A DNA stretch of 64,000 nucleotides from Trissonchulus latispiculum (taxonomy: Eukaryota; Nematoda; Enoplea; Enoplida; Ironidae). This document shows, piece by piece, positions 11,883 to 23,080 of this stretch. Location: assembly GCA_030248195.1 (NCBI GenBank), contig JASAND010030868.1:36368-100367 (forward strand), given 5' to 3'. Positions within the stretch are counted from its first letter, which is position 1. Every line of letters begins with the position of its first letter. The position numbers and the translations under genes are program-made. The notes beneath the pieces are model-generated. The model ran no database searches and was not told the DNA's origin. It saw only the letters and a list, made by a program, of their open reading frames with translations.

Positions 11883-13019
11883 TTAGTTATTTCGCTGTTC
11901 TCGTTGCTGTTGGCGAGCCAGCAGCTCGTGAACATAGCGCGGATTCCGTTTCACACTGGAACTGATACTATCAGATTTTTCACTAGGCAAGGATTTTGCC
12001 GTTTTATCTGGAACTGTACAAGATTTCGAAGTCTTGACAGACTGAGTTTTCTCCGTGAAAGCCAACTGTTTCTTTGACCATTCAGAGCCACGCTTTGCCG
12101 TCACCGCCAGTTTCCCGCTTTCCGACTTGCCTGCTTTCGTCGGCGGAGTGGCCGTTTCGCTTTTGGAAACGGCCGTATCCAGTTTCTTCCGGCCTGCAAT
12201 TCCTTTTTCCAATTTCGTTTCCTTCGTCTGCAGCTTTCGGTCCTGCTTTATTCGGTTCCTACGCTTTCGTCGACACAGCAGGACTATCACTGTAAGTAGC
12301 AACAGCAATAGCACAATTCCTGCTGTAACCCCGCCAACCGCCTTTACCACAAGATTACTATCTTTATCTTGCTTTTTGGCTGCCTCCCCTACCATACTAT
12401 CGGTAGTTGCAGCAGTTGTATTTGTAGTATTTCTGGTTATTGTTGTTGGTGTTGCTGCACGGGTGCTGGTTGTAGCCAGGCCTAACTTTTCTATCCGGTC
12501 CATAACTAAACCTTCACCTAGCTCCATGAGTAGGGTGAAGGAATTGTTAGTGCATACTCGCAAATCGTTATGTAGATTCACGATGTTCGGTATGCCTCTG
12601 AATGCTAGACTTTGACTGCGATCTGTGTTCTGATAGAGGGCAACTGATATGTTATCTGTTGTGCGATTTTCTTGAAAATCATGCAATGGCTCAGTCAACA
12701 CAACCTGACCTCCCGCAGTCATGTTAACCGACCAACCCTGAGTGTCCATTTTAAATTCCAGCATCCAGCTTTCCTGATTTTCGCAGTCAAGCTTAGTGAC
12801 TGCCACAATCGAATCGAGCTTTGCAGTCCCAGTCAGCACGAACCATGGCAAAAATGGCTGTCTTGATACTAGTTGGTATAAATCGCAGTCCTGCGGAATC
12901 CTGGAACCGGTACTTGACGATTGGCCGAAGTGGAGACACAACTGAATTGTATCCCCGTACCTGCTCAGGTTTGGACGAATCAAGATGAGTGCCAAAATTA
13001 GGAGAAAGTTTAGCTCCAT
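11883..13019 (-). CDS. Type I membrane protein with Thr-rich stalk and basic tail
   Basis: One open exon of 378 residues from ATG 13019 to TAA 11883. A good acceptor (GCTTGTTTCAG) sits 18 bases before the ATG, so a 5' UTR intron is likely and I prefer this ATG to any start further upstream. Visible parts: signal peptide about 1-20 (MELNFLLILALIL); an ectodomain to about 180 with four Cys (near 28, 45, 79, 156) and several N-glycosylation sequons (NMT, NRT, NIS); a Thr/Ala/Asn-rich mucin-like stalk about 183-208; a transmembrane helix about 226-249 with a Leu run; then a stop-transfer CRRKRR and about 125 cytoplasmic residues rich in Lys, Ser and Thr. The ectodomain fold is not recognised. The layout suits a receptor or adhesion protein. 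ATTAAA lies near 11830 as a possible poly(A) signal. Confidence 0.85.
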   Translation of the reverse strand: MELNFLLILALILIRPNLSRYGDTIQLCLHFGQSSSTGSRIPQDCDLYQLVSRQPFLPWFVLTGTAKLDSIVAVTKLDCENQESWMLEFKMDTQGWSVNMTAGGQVVLTEPLHDFQENRTTDNISVALYQNTDRSQSLAFRGIPNIVNLHNDLRVCTNNSFTLLMELGEGLVMDRIEKLGLATTSTRAATPTTITRNTTNTTAATTDSMVGEAAKKQDKDSNLVVKAVGGVTAGIVLLLLLLTVIVLLCRRKRRNRIKQDRKLQTKETKLEKGIAGRKKLDTAVSKSETATPPTKAGKSESGKLAVTAKRGSEWSKKQLAFTEKTQSVKTSKSCTVPDKTAKSLPSEKSDSISSSVKRNPRYVHELLARQQQREQRNN

Positions 13020-13229
13020 TAGATCCCAGCTGAGTATCTGAAACAAGCACAAAATAAAGAACTTTGACTATTCTACGTAAAGTTAAGAGAAATATAATTA
13101 AGCATCATATTTTTGGAACTGTGCCCTGTGAGAATAAAATATGACCCATCAGGTTAAGACACTGGTTCAATTTATAAAGGTGATCCCTAGTGAATATCTG
13201 TACCCCCGCTTCAAGTACAAATGTTTTAG

Positions 13230-13290
13230 CAGCTGTGCTCATCCCCACATACACAGCCGAGGAGTCAGGAGTGCCACATCGAATTACGAC
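13230..13290 (+). repeat. Decayed fragment of the Ser-like SINE body
   Basis: CATCCCCACATACACAGCC, then GGAGTCAGGAGTGCCACATC, matches the body of the SINE at 63140-63210 with several changes. No head or tail remains. Confidence 0.5.
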
Positions 13291-16200
13291 TGTAATCGGA
13301 TTCGAAATCCCAGTTGGACAAGAACGTACCATTGTACTTGTAGTATATTGAGATTTCATTGGATGGTACTGAATGGTAGGTATGGTAGGATGGTACGATG
13401 GTAGGATTAATACTTAACTGATTATATACTGAGCTGTGACTACTGAACTCTCTCCGTTTTTGCATCATTAACAGAAAGCGAACGACAGTTAGATCACTGC
13501 TGGGCTTATGATAGCCAATTTTGATACAAGGCTGAAGCAATTTTAAGGAAATAAAATCATAACTACAGCATTTGAGAGATTCAGGTGTAATGTGGGTAAT
13601 GGTGTCCGATCCCTTTTCCAAAATGTGTAGTTTTTTCTTTCGTTATGTTTATCAGAACTTACCAAAGGCCCTTAAATTTCCCCTAAATATGGTATAAATA
13701 TAACAATTGAAATATTGTTGGTAACCCGATAATTTCGTATAATTTCTAAGTATTTCAAACACAAAACTTTTAAAATTCTATTTTCAGTCAATTCCGAACG
13801 TAGAGGCAACACTGCAGTATATGTCCTTATTTTGAAAGATCAGTCATACTGCCTACGTGGCACTCACGTGACAGCCTCTCATGCTGACAAGCTATGATTG
13901 CACCATCAGTTGGTAGTTTTCTTTCGTGACGTGCGGCTGCTCTAGCACTTTGGAGATTTCCCTATTTTGATTTTTCGCCCTAAGCCCCTAAGTTTTCTCT
14001 TTCGGTTTTTATTAAATCAATTCCTTTTAATTTCTAACTCCAAATTGTTATTTCCAACTATTTCTTTTCAATCAAAAATCTCTAACTCAACACCTCCACT
14101 CCTTCTAATTCTTGTGGGGCAGCCTCGCTTGCCTCTTCGACTTCCCTCCCAATTTTGGATGCTTTCTTTTCCTATTATCTTGTTATTCCCCCCTATATGC
14201 TGCTATATCATTTTTCGTGAAGACCGTTCGTCTCGAAGAGGGGCCTGTGAAGACTAAGGCTATGAAAACTAGCCGAATCCTGTTACACTAGCTAACAAGT
14301 TATATCCAGTCTGTGATGGCACTGTATTGCTGAAAACTAATTGGCAAATTGTTCTTTGTTCTGAATTCCACTGCCTTGTTTTCTTTATTAGCTGCCTTCT
14401 TGTTACTTCCAATAATGTGAGGTTTTTTATTATAAGCCTGAGTACTTTGTGTACTGTGTACTGTATACTGTGTCTTCATTCTTGTTTAGTCAGTTGAGTA
14501 GTTTAGTTCGTTCATTGATAGTTTCGTAGCTTTCTTTTTAACACTTTTCTTATTAAATCCATTTCTTGTCTCTAATTTTAATTTTTAATCCGTTAACTTT
14601 GTTCTATAACTTAATTAGCTAAGTAGAATTCAGGGGCTAACCCGGAATTGTTTTGAAGTATTTTTGTATAAATTGTGTCCCCTCCTTTTCCTCAGGCATT
14701 TGGGTCCCAAAAAATTTATCCCCTGGCGAGGTGTTCGTCCTTTTCATCTGCCTGAACTAAATATCTCCGCCATATTATACAGCTGTGAGTTTCATTGCGT
14801 CAGTCCTAGTAGTGGGGCTGAGTTCTGTGGTTTTATTCCCGACTCAATCATTATACAGGCGTGGTTAGAACGACCTCAGTGCCAACGGAGCTCCGAAGGT
14901 TATAATTTCATCTGCTTGAAGGGATCGTTTCCAAAGTCCCCTATATTGATAGTGGGTTAAGGTTGATTCCATTTTCTGTTTTATAGAAATATACAGATCA
15001 ACTACAGGAGTCGCTGTTTCAGTTAAACTGGTCTCGTTATGAGTTATAATTATCGGCAAGTTATGATTAGATGAACCTTTTACAGGTAATAAATTCAAAC
15101 TTCAGGCTAATAAATTTACAGGTAGGAAGGGCTATGACCATCTTACAACACTGTCAGTCCAGTGGGATTTTTTAGCCTTAATGAATATTTCCGGCAAATC
15201 TTACGCTACAAATAATAATTTTCTCGATATTTATCATATTTAATGAAACTTGCCAAGAGCTATATAGCATTGATTTCCGAATCCAACTACGTCTCAGCAG
15301 CAGCGCGTTATATCTCCGCAGTTGATTAAATCACAATCAACATTTTTGACTTAAATACAGGTAAGTATAAAAGCTTTTGCAAAATCTGGTATAAGTAAAA
15401 TGTTTCCCTCTGCTCGACTTGGTCATTCTAGTGATACTGTAGGTAACTTGCGCATGAAATGCTATTGACGTAACACTACCGTGAATTCTAAATTGATGCC
15501 AGCCTATCAGCAAAATTTAAACTAGTTATGGCTGCCTTATAAATTTAAATTTTTGAAAAAACTGTTAGCGATTACGTTACTATTACTATGACTAAAGCGG
15601 TTGCAAACTTTTCAAATAAGCTGGATCGGGTCGAGCAAAAATGACCCGTGAAGGTTCCGTCCCGATCCAATCCCAGTTCGTCCTTCTATCCATTTGAAAA
15701 TGGCTAGAATCCTTCTGTCAATTTGGTTGAGTTGTTTTTAACTACCCGGCGGGTAGTTATTAACTGGAGTGCACTTTGCGCTTTTGGCCGATGTTAATCA
15801 TATTGTGCTGCCTTTTGCAACAAACAATAAACAGCAGCACGCAAAAGCTTTATGCACAATGAAATTGTTTTCACCGTTTTAAAAAAAAGCTTACTGCGAG
15901 TATACGAACGTTGTTACGGAAAAGTCCGTATGTGTGCAGAATGCAATCGACTTCATAAACGACAAATCGACACTAAACAAATCGGATGCTTATCCATACC
16001 AGAATGACAATAGGACGGGAGTGAGTGCATACTTCACCAGTAGCTTGGCTTTAAAGGTTAGTTCTGTGGAAAATGTTCTTTCATAGACTTTTCATTCAGA
16101 GTTGAGCAATAGAATACAGATTTAAGACCTGCGGCGATAGGACAGGACTAAAAATGGTTTCACTTAAAGTGCTGACTCTTTGTGAATAGTATGCACTATG

Positions 16201-17078
16201 CGTGAGTTATGGGGCTGCAAATACATTACTTTGACGTTCATACGTACATTCTTTATTTACACACAACACAACACATCACAAAATGTCTTTGTATGAAAAG
16301 AAAATATAATTTGCATATTATAAAGGGACATTGAATTCAAACACAGCATATGCATTTCATAGGAAACACTATAAATATCATTGCTGGCGTTCTAAAGCAT
16401 ATCAAAAACTGTAGACGGTAGAATAAACAGGTCGGCCCCAAAACGGGCAGTATTCCTTTGTAGACCTTTTCTTTATTCAATTGCGAGATTGCTTTTGTTG
16501 GAAGCTCTTTAAAGAAGAAACTCCAGGTTTAGTTAACAATTTCACTTGACTTCCCTCATCAGAGGGAACAGGCCTATGTCGGGCTGAATTTGTGATGTCC
16601 AGCCCAAGCTAGTACCTTATCTAATTCCCTAACGCACCGATGTGTGGCTCCCAAGCTACACTGATGCTCAAAAATCTGCAATCGTTTAAATGGCTGACAG
16701 CCGAAGACTGCGCGAAAGCTCTTATTTCTCCTGCTTAAATAGGTTCCAAAACCTAATTTGCATAATTCGAATGCAAACAATCTGACCTAAGCTAGTCCAG
16801 AGTTGAAGATAGGGCTTCTGAATAGAGAAATGACTCACAGCACAAAACATACAAGTCTCCATTTTATACATTCCTGCTCCCGCAGGAATAAAAAGTGAAG
16901 CTGCTGCGCCGAGACGCAGCACGAAAAACTGACGACAACCGCAAGAACAACGAAAGGAGAATTAAACATCGTACTCTCTATAGCCACCGTTTATTATCAA
17001 GAACAATATTACATTTTCACATTAGACACATAGGTTACCAAAAGCTTTATACATAGCAACATATTAGATCATTTTTAT
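13291..17078. other. Intergenic / intronic stretch, little recognised
   Basis: Lies upstream of the membrane-protein gene and downstream of the next one. It may hold the 5' UTR exon of the former. The plus-strand ORF at 14664-14960 has no family resemblance and no supported splice context. T-rich sequence dominates 13960-14660. No tRNA-like or long inverted repeat was identified. Confidence 0.35.
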
Positions 17079-17371
17079 TCATGTTCTGTCCTCTTTGTCC
17101 TTGCGAGTGGATGTTACCCATGGTGGGTCAGGGGCCGGTTTGCCAATGCGTTCTGCAACTGCTTTCATGAGTACTATGGCTGATTTCAGGAAATTACTAT
17201 CTTTCGGAATCCCACCTTCAACGTAATATTTATACGCGGAAGAACAGAAAATTTCCCGAAACGCTGTAGTTCTGGATTCCACTGGTATACGCGGATTCTT
17301 GAGAAAGCCCTCTCCTTCACTCCAATATTTCTTCAGATCAGCTATATCGGTTTTCAGCTGTTCATTTGGCT
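17079..17371 (-). CDS. Small secreted Cys protein, second exon
   Basis: Starts at a phase-1 acceptor (TGTATTTTAG) and ends at TGA 17079, which overlaps a poly(A) signal (TGAATAAA). It encodes about 97 residues: a charged helical start (PNEQLKTDIADLKKYW), then a Cys followed by SSAYKYYVEGGIPK, another helix and a basic C-terminus. With the exon at 17768-17978 the protein is 167 residues. The CSSAY..YV.GGI stretch aligns with CSAY..GYVHLGEI in the exon at 20896-21077, which suggests paralogy. No domain family is recognised. Confidence 0.75.
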
Positions 17372-17767
17372 CTAAAATACATCATAATTACGATTATATG
17401 TGCAGAAGAGTAGAGCATAAAAAGCCAAACATTTTCCACCGAACAGGCGAGTTGAAATAGGCAACATAACTAAGTTAACCTTGTATTCGAAAAGGTAGAG
17501 TAACCTCATTGCGCGGAAGGATCCTCAGAAGAAATGCTATGCTGGCCAACAATGCTAGCTTAGTAGAAAGAACCTACACGTTTTCCAGAAGGAGTTTTGT
17601 CGGTTTATAAGCCTACCTTCGTCTCCCAACATCAGCTTACATAGCACCCTCCTCCATCAAAGATGGCACCCTGCGATTAGCTGAGCTATAAAGAAAGATT
17701 TTCTGCACATCAAGGCAGTACTACTGCTACATCTCCTAGCTCTCAGGAAAACAATAATAGATATCAC

Positions 17768-17978
17768 CTTGTTGGATGTCAATTTTTCCGCAATACTGCT
17801 GAATCACCTCATCGCAGTCTTTAGTGTAAGCATCAAACTTCGACAGACTTTTAGAGGCTTGGAAACAATCATTCTTCATTGCAGCAGTTTCGTTGGCAAT
17901 GTCTACATCGTATGCAGCAGAATGTACTACGCCCAGATGAACAATAACGAAATAAAGTAGAGCAGCTTTTTGAATCAT
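17768..17978 (-). CDS. Small secreted Cys protein, first coding exon (signal peptide)
   Basis: ATG at 17978 is followed by a clear signal peptide (MIQKAALLYFVIVHLGVVHS). About 50 residues follow with Cys spaced C-x16-C-x7-C, mostly helical and acidic. The exon ends one base into a codon at a GTGATA donor (17767). An acceptor (ATTTTGCAG) lies 8 bases before the ATG, and a perfect donor (AAAAG|GTGAGT) at 18307/18306 gives a 5' UTR exon just upstream. Joining to the exon at 17371 keeps the frame. This makes a compact, complete-looking gene. Function unknown; a secreted effector or structural protein is possible. Confidence 0.78.
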
Positions 17979-18306
17979 GCGTGGATCTGCAAAATAAGGT
18001 TAAACTATAAATGTGAAATTGGCAAAAACAACAAAAACGTTTGCGATATGAAAATGACTTCGCTGAATAATCGCTCAATTAAGTTTAACCAGAGTTAAAG
18101 TTGCTTTACCGCGCTTTTCTTTCGAGTTCACATTTAAATGATTATACATTACCACTCGTTAATGAAGCTCTAAAGTTTAAAGCGAATTCCCTAGCATCTG
18201 CGCAACATATGAATACAGTCATACGTCATATTGCAAGAAAACTAAATATGCAAGCACTGCATAGATAAATTGAAATCAGAGGCAGTAAGTTCCAACAGCA
18301 ACTCAC

Positions 18307-18375
18307 CTTTTCCAAACTTTGCAGGAAAAAGTTTGCATAGTACTTCTAAAGATGCTTCTATTAATGCTGATTATA
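18307..18375 (-). other. Probable 5' UTR exon of the small secreted gene
   Basis: Ends at a consensus donor GGAAAAG|GTGAGT; the outer boundary is approximate. A short upstream ATG here (MQTFSCKVW) would run on in a different frame from the signal peptide after splicing. It would be an upstream ORF that could dampen translation. Confidence 0.45.
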
Positions 18376-18552
18376 GTAGAGGCATAGACCACACAACGCT
18401 GTGAGATTTACAATTTGCATTGTTTTCCGATTCATCCAATACCACTGTAAAATTGATAAGGGACCAACAATAGGATTTGCATTTTGTCAACTTAATTGAA
18501 TCATAAGTATAACTTATGAGCTGTTCATCTTGACAACCCTTTCTAAACGTCA

Positions 18553-19505
18553 TGTCTCCGGTTTGTCAATTTCCAGTTTCTCAACTCCCCAGTTAGTCAA
18601 CTCTAATTCATATAATTAGGATTGTCCCCAGTTAGTCAACTCATAGTCACCTTTTTTGTAAGGCAACCTTTAGTTTGTCAACTCTTTTTTCAGGTCATCC
18701 CCACTTTGCCAACTGGTTTCCGCGTCAATCAGTTCAATTGTTGTTCTTGTTTTTCTCAGGGGGGTCCTGCTTTAACAAAATTGAAGTTTTAGTTTTATTT
18801 TTTTAAATTTTTTTTAATTTAAATAGAAATATTTAATGTCAAGTCATAAATAAGATCTGGCACGGATGCAGATGAAACAACAGGAACATAATTTCAAAGT
18901 TTAGTTTTACAAATTTTAAATTTTTTAAAAAAATTAGTACTCAGTTGATGCCGTCCAGAACAAATCTTACATCAAGCGATATTTCCGTTTAAGTTAACTA
19001 AAACTGATTGTGAAAGTAAAAGGGTTTGTCAGCAGTTTGTCAATTCCCCAGTTTGTCAACTCTCCAGTTTGTCAACTTTAATCCCTATAGATAGGGTTGT
19101 CCCCAGTTGGTCAACTCTTTTTCAGTTCATCCCCACTTAGTCAACTCTTTTATAAGGCATCATTTGGTAACTCTTTTTCATGTCATCACCAATTGGACAA
19201 CTCATTTCAAATTAATCGGTTTTCTTAAGGGAGGGAACAACTTTCTGTTTTAAATTAATTAACAAAAAGTTGATAGGTTTTTAAAAGCTAAACCTTCCTT
19301 TTAGCCAGCGTAATGCAGGTCGCCCTGAGAAAGACACATTGACCCGATAACAAAGAGGGGATGGCATGAAAAAGAGCTGGCCAACTGGTTGCCTTGTAAA
19401 AGTGTTGACTATGTGGGCATGAATTGAAAAAGAGTTGATTAACCGGGGACAACACTAATTATGGGGATTAGAGTCGACAAACTGGGAATTGACAGACTGG
19501 AGACA
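18553..19505. mobile_element. Inverted-repeat element with repeated GTTTGTCAACTC motifs
   Basis: Left end TGTCTCCGGTTTGTCAAT mirrors right end ATTGACAGACTGGAGACA. Each arm (about 150-200 bases) contains many spaced copies of AGTTTGTCAACTC or AGTTAGTCAACTC, often next to GTCCCCAGTT. No transposase ORF. The element sits just upstream of the 5' UTR exon of the small secreted gene, where it could affect its promoter. Confidence 0.82.
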
Positions 19506-20563
19506 AAACCTCTAAATACATTTGATGATTTCATCAATAATTATTTGCTAATGTGGAGGTCGGTTTGCTTACTTCGAGCCTCAGCTTTTAATGTAAAGAA
19601 CAAATGTATTTCACAAATGTAGGCATACTTTCAAAGCCATCGCAAACAAATCCAAGCCTACTCCGACATTATCAAACTTTCAGGTTGTCTCAATCATTCA
19701 TACGGATGGAATTTAGATAATCAGCTGTTAAATTTGAGCTGTGTGTTCATCTGCTCCTCACAAACTGATAGTTTCAGTCGAGCTTTTGTTATTAATTGTT
19801 TAAGTAATATGTATGACTAACTAACTACAGATTAACGAAGGAGTAGGTCCGGTAATTGGAAAATATAGGATAAAAAAATAAAAGCCAAACAACAGCCAAA
19901 CAAGCTTAAGAATTTATTCTCAGTTCTCGCCACAAATGAAAAGACAGTTTTCCAACGTTTTTAGTTACACTAATTACTTTTTATCTCTACACTATGTTCC
20001 GAGATAATTTTTCTTAGGTCTGTGAATTAGAAAAAACAAAAACCGCTAATTTATTTTGCATATATCTAATCTGAACTAAGTAGGCAGGGTCTTAATACTT
20101 ATAGGTATACTTTATAGCATTTCTCTGCGTACATTCAGAGATTTATACGCACGCCGTGCTGAAAGCTCCGAGTGTATAGTACGAGTGCGCAAAGCGCAAG
20201 AGTACAATGTCACGAGGGCTTCCCGTACGACACTACGTAAATATCTGAATGCAAGCACTGTCGTGTTGTAAAGTACCTATACAACGAAAAAGCTACAAAG
20301 GAAGCTTGTCACTAAACGAATGAAAGTTTATTCTGTGATGCTGCAGCTGAGACATGAGCTCAAGATATTTTTAAGATTATCCAGCAGTGAATTTGATGAG
20401 ATCTTTTTTGGTGTGTAGCTGAGCTGTAGCTTAACTGCACAAACTGCTGTCCTGTGCAGGTCACTGCATGGTGCGGCAAATTAGTTTAGGTCCCGCGTGC
20501 ACCGTACGAATAACTAACTTATCCACACGGTGCACGATACAGAACAGCAACAAAGCTCTCTAC
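19506..20563. other. Intergenic, no gene recognised
   Basis: AT-rich sequence with a locally GC-rich patch at 20140-20280 (CGCACGCCGTGC, GTACGAGTGCGC). No convincing ORF, tRNA-like sequence or long inverted repeat. Confidence 0.35.
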
Positions 20564-20840
20564 TATATACGTCGAAGCCAAAGAAACAAACATGCCAGAG
20601 ATGCATAAAATTTTGCCAGATAGTTATCTGGCATGCCTGGTAGCAACTACAAGATTGAAACATTTTTATTTGACTATATGGAGTGGCAGATAATTATCAG
20701 GCATAAATTTCAAGGCATTGGAAGTAATATAAAGAAGTTTCAATCTTATTTGCTATCTGGCATGCCAGACAACTATCTGGCAAGAGTTTTATACCAGATA
20801 GCTATCTAGCAGATTATTCTATTTGGCTTTGACATATATA
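20564..20840. mobile_element. Small inverted-repeat element (GCCAGATA motifs)
   Basis: Ends TATATACGTCGAAGCCAAAG and TTTGGCTTTGACATATATA are inverted copies. The interior holds several near-palindromes of GCCAGATAGTTATCTGGC. About 280 bases, no ORF. On the minus strand it supplies AATAAA (20665-20670), a candidate poly(A) signal for the gene ending at 20896. Confidence 0.75.
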
Positions 20841-20895
20841 CGGACGCAATTAACTTAGGAAAAGAGAGAGAGAGAGTGAGTTGTATAGGAGATTT

Positions 20896-21077
20896 TTATC
20901 TACCAACTGATTGGTTATCTACGGTTGCTGCACATCTAGCTTGTTTTAGAATTTTATCATATTCCAATTTTTGTATTTCTCCGAGATGAACATATCCGCT
21001 GTTTACATATGCCGAACAAATACGTTTAAGCTTCTTGTTCTTGCTGGTGGGATGCAGACGCCAGAGAACTTGCAATC
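20896..21077 (-). CDS. Small Cys protein of the paralogous pair, last exon
   Basis: Begins at a phase-1 acceptor (TGCTTTTAG) and runs 59 residues to TAA at 20896. It contains a basic stretch (SKNKKLKR), then ICSAYVNSGYVHLGEI and a helix ending in a Cys. The CSAY..YV..GEI stretch matches the last exon of the gene at 17079 in sequence and in position after a phase-1 intron. The donor of the exon at 21405-21560 fits it exactly. Confidence 0.7.
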
Positions 21078-21404
21078 CTAAAAGCATCACCAAAGGAACT
21101 TAGTATTATTACCAGTTAAGAACAGTCCGTAAAGCACTGTACACACTTAGCTAGTTGTTATTATGATTTGATCATGCCAAATATGCCCTCGGCTGAATTT
21201 CATAAATCATGAATGCTGTCAAAATCCGTTTAATGACAATATCAAAATCTATAAATACAATAGAAATGGTAGCGATACAACAATTTAACCATCGCTAAAT
21301 ATTGCGCATGTGTAGTGTTTCTGTTACATCTTCAAATGTGATGAGACAACTTCGCCGATGTCACTCCGCCGTATGCCAAGACCAGTTTCCAGGTTGTGCT
21401 TTAC

Positions 21405-21560
21405 CCTCGCAAGTACGATCTAGTAGAATTCCGAAATCCATCAATCTTTGCTGAGAGGTGGTTGCGTTGTTCATTGTCTTCACTGCTTTCAGGAATTTAA
21501 AGCACTCTTCATTCGCCTGTTGGTACCAACATTTTCTGTCATGAGCAAAGCAGTATGTTT
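21405..21560 (-). CDS. Small Cys protein of the paralogous pair, internal exon
   Basis: A symmetric 156-base phase 1-1 exon from acceptor GATTTTTCAG to donor G|GTAAAG. It encodes 52 residues with Cys spacing C-x6-CW-x8-C and a distant fourth Cys. The ECFKFLKAVKTM stretch resembles DCFQASKSLSKFD in the gene at 17768. Without splicing, the frame would close at TGA 21361. No local signal-peptide exon could be found between 21561 and 23080, so the first exon is either missed or lies further away. Confidence 0.68.
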
Positions 21561-22238
21561 CTGAAAAATCAACACCATCCAACAAATGTGCAAATACAAA
21601 ATCAAGTTTATACTAAACTGGAAAAGCGACTGTTTGTAGACTACTTGTGAGTCAACTAATAGATTCATCAGTCAAGACCTCTCTCTAAGCAAGTATCAAA
21701 CAACAGGCAACGTTGAAAAGTTCAATTTTGCTGTTTCGAGTGATCAAATGTCTTTAATTTCTTTTGAGTTTTGAGCTATATATATTGAGCTTCAAACTGA
21801 GTATTAAGTAAAGAAGCAATATTCCATATTGCTCAACTATTCGTCTTAAGTTTCGTAGTCTATTACAAAACTGATTTAGTACAGACACAATAAATACAGT
21901 GCTACATATTTTTGATAACGCTACTTCTAAAACACTACCGTACCATATGGCTGTGCAGTGCAAAGTACCTGAATTTTCAGTACATCAGCACAAGTATATA
22001 ATTGAAACTACCAAGCGAACAAAACCACTTGCGTTGCTGTTTTGTTTGTCAATCCTATTTTCACGGTTTCGCTGAAGATAAATGTAAGGCTCCAGCAATA
22101 TCGACCAAGCCAAACGCATTGTACCATTCGAATCTAGTGTTTGCTACACCTGCGACTAATCCTCATGTTAGATTAGTCCTCAAAACATATGCAACATTTC
22201 AGATAGCGCAGAGCGAGCTAATGTGTAACAACTATTAC
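21561..22238. other. Probable intron or intergenic stretch
   Basis: I read this stretch on the minus strand for a signal-peptide exon with a phase-1 donor and found none. One short ATG frame near 22126 (MVQCVWLGRYCW) is partly hydrophobic but has no suitable donor. The remainder is AT-rich and unremarkable. Confidence 0.35.
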
Positions 22239-23046
22239 TTAAGTTGGTGATTCCTTTTGGAGACATCAACTTATTATAGATGAACACTTATAACTCATTC
22301 ATCCTTGGGGTTAAGAAGCCATTGTTATATCGAAATGGAACTTAACATTTTCTCTTTCCAATGAATAAAGTGACACTAACTTTAGTTCACGGAAATTATT
22401 TGACTGCATTTTCGAAGTAATTTAATTTTCCAGATCTTTTGCAGACTAAAGTAAATTTTTTCGTGAGGTGTCTTCCAGATCATTCGATTCCACTATCAAA
22501 TAGCTGAGGAAACATTTTTAATTATTATGAAACCGCTCTTTATTGTAAAGAAATTAACTAAAATGTATGCGCAACCTGGATTTTGCCTACGTTTTCCAAC
22601 TTCAGCAAGAGTCCACTTTAGCTAGAAAGCAGCAATCGGGGCAACTAAAAAAGAGTCCCTGGGTATTTTTGCGTAAACTACGTCTAGTAAGTGGCAACCC
22701 TCTAGCCTGTATAGTAAATGTTCCACAATCGCTAAAAAATTTGGTCATGCTTTTGCAACAACCACATTTTATGATAACAGCGTACGGGATAGCATTTAGC
22801 CAGAAAGGTGCTTCAAAAGCAAATATTTAGATCTTTCGAATGATTGATTAACTATAGCTGTAAGCCGCTGTCTAAATGTCAAAAATGGGTAAAAACCTCA
22901 CTGAACGGAGACGTAGAAGTTTTGAAGCGGGATTGCGCGGAGGGTGTTAGAATGCTAAAAGAACTTATTTTGAAATCTTTCATCAAATTTCATGTTGATT
23001 TGAACCGTCAACCTATAACACGTACCCAAAAGGAATCACCACCTTA
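22239..23046. mobile_element. TTAA-flanked inverted-repeat element, full copy A
   Basis: Left TTAAGTTGGTGATTCCTTTT, right CAAAAGGAATCACCACCTTAA. TTAA borders both ends. 808 bases, no transposase. Internal landmarks (GTTAAGAAGCCAT, AACCTGGATTTTGCC, GGGATTGCGCGGAGGGTG) recur in copies at 4807 and 25885. The plus-strand ORFs 22567-22830 and 22844-23047 are chance frames in this element. Confidence 0.85.
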
Positions 23047-23080
23047 AGCAACCTGTTGGAGATTAAGCTTCTGAATTTAG

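Noticed and set aside
12055..12615. 186-codon plus-strand ORF
   Set aside because: Antisense shadow of the membrane-protein exon; the minus frame has signal peptide, transmembrane helix and sequons.
22567..23047. Two plus-strand ORFs between 22567 and 23047
   Set aside because: Inside a TTAA inverted-repeat element; the same region in copy B is not open.
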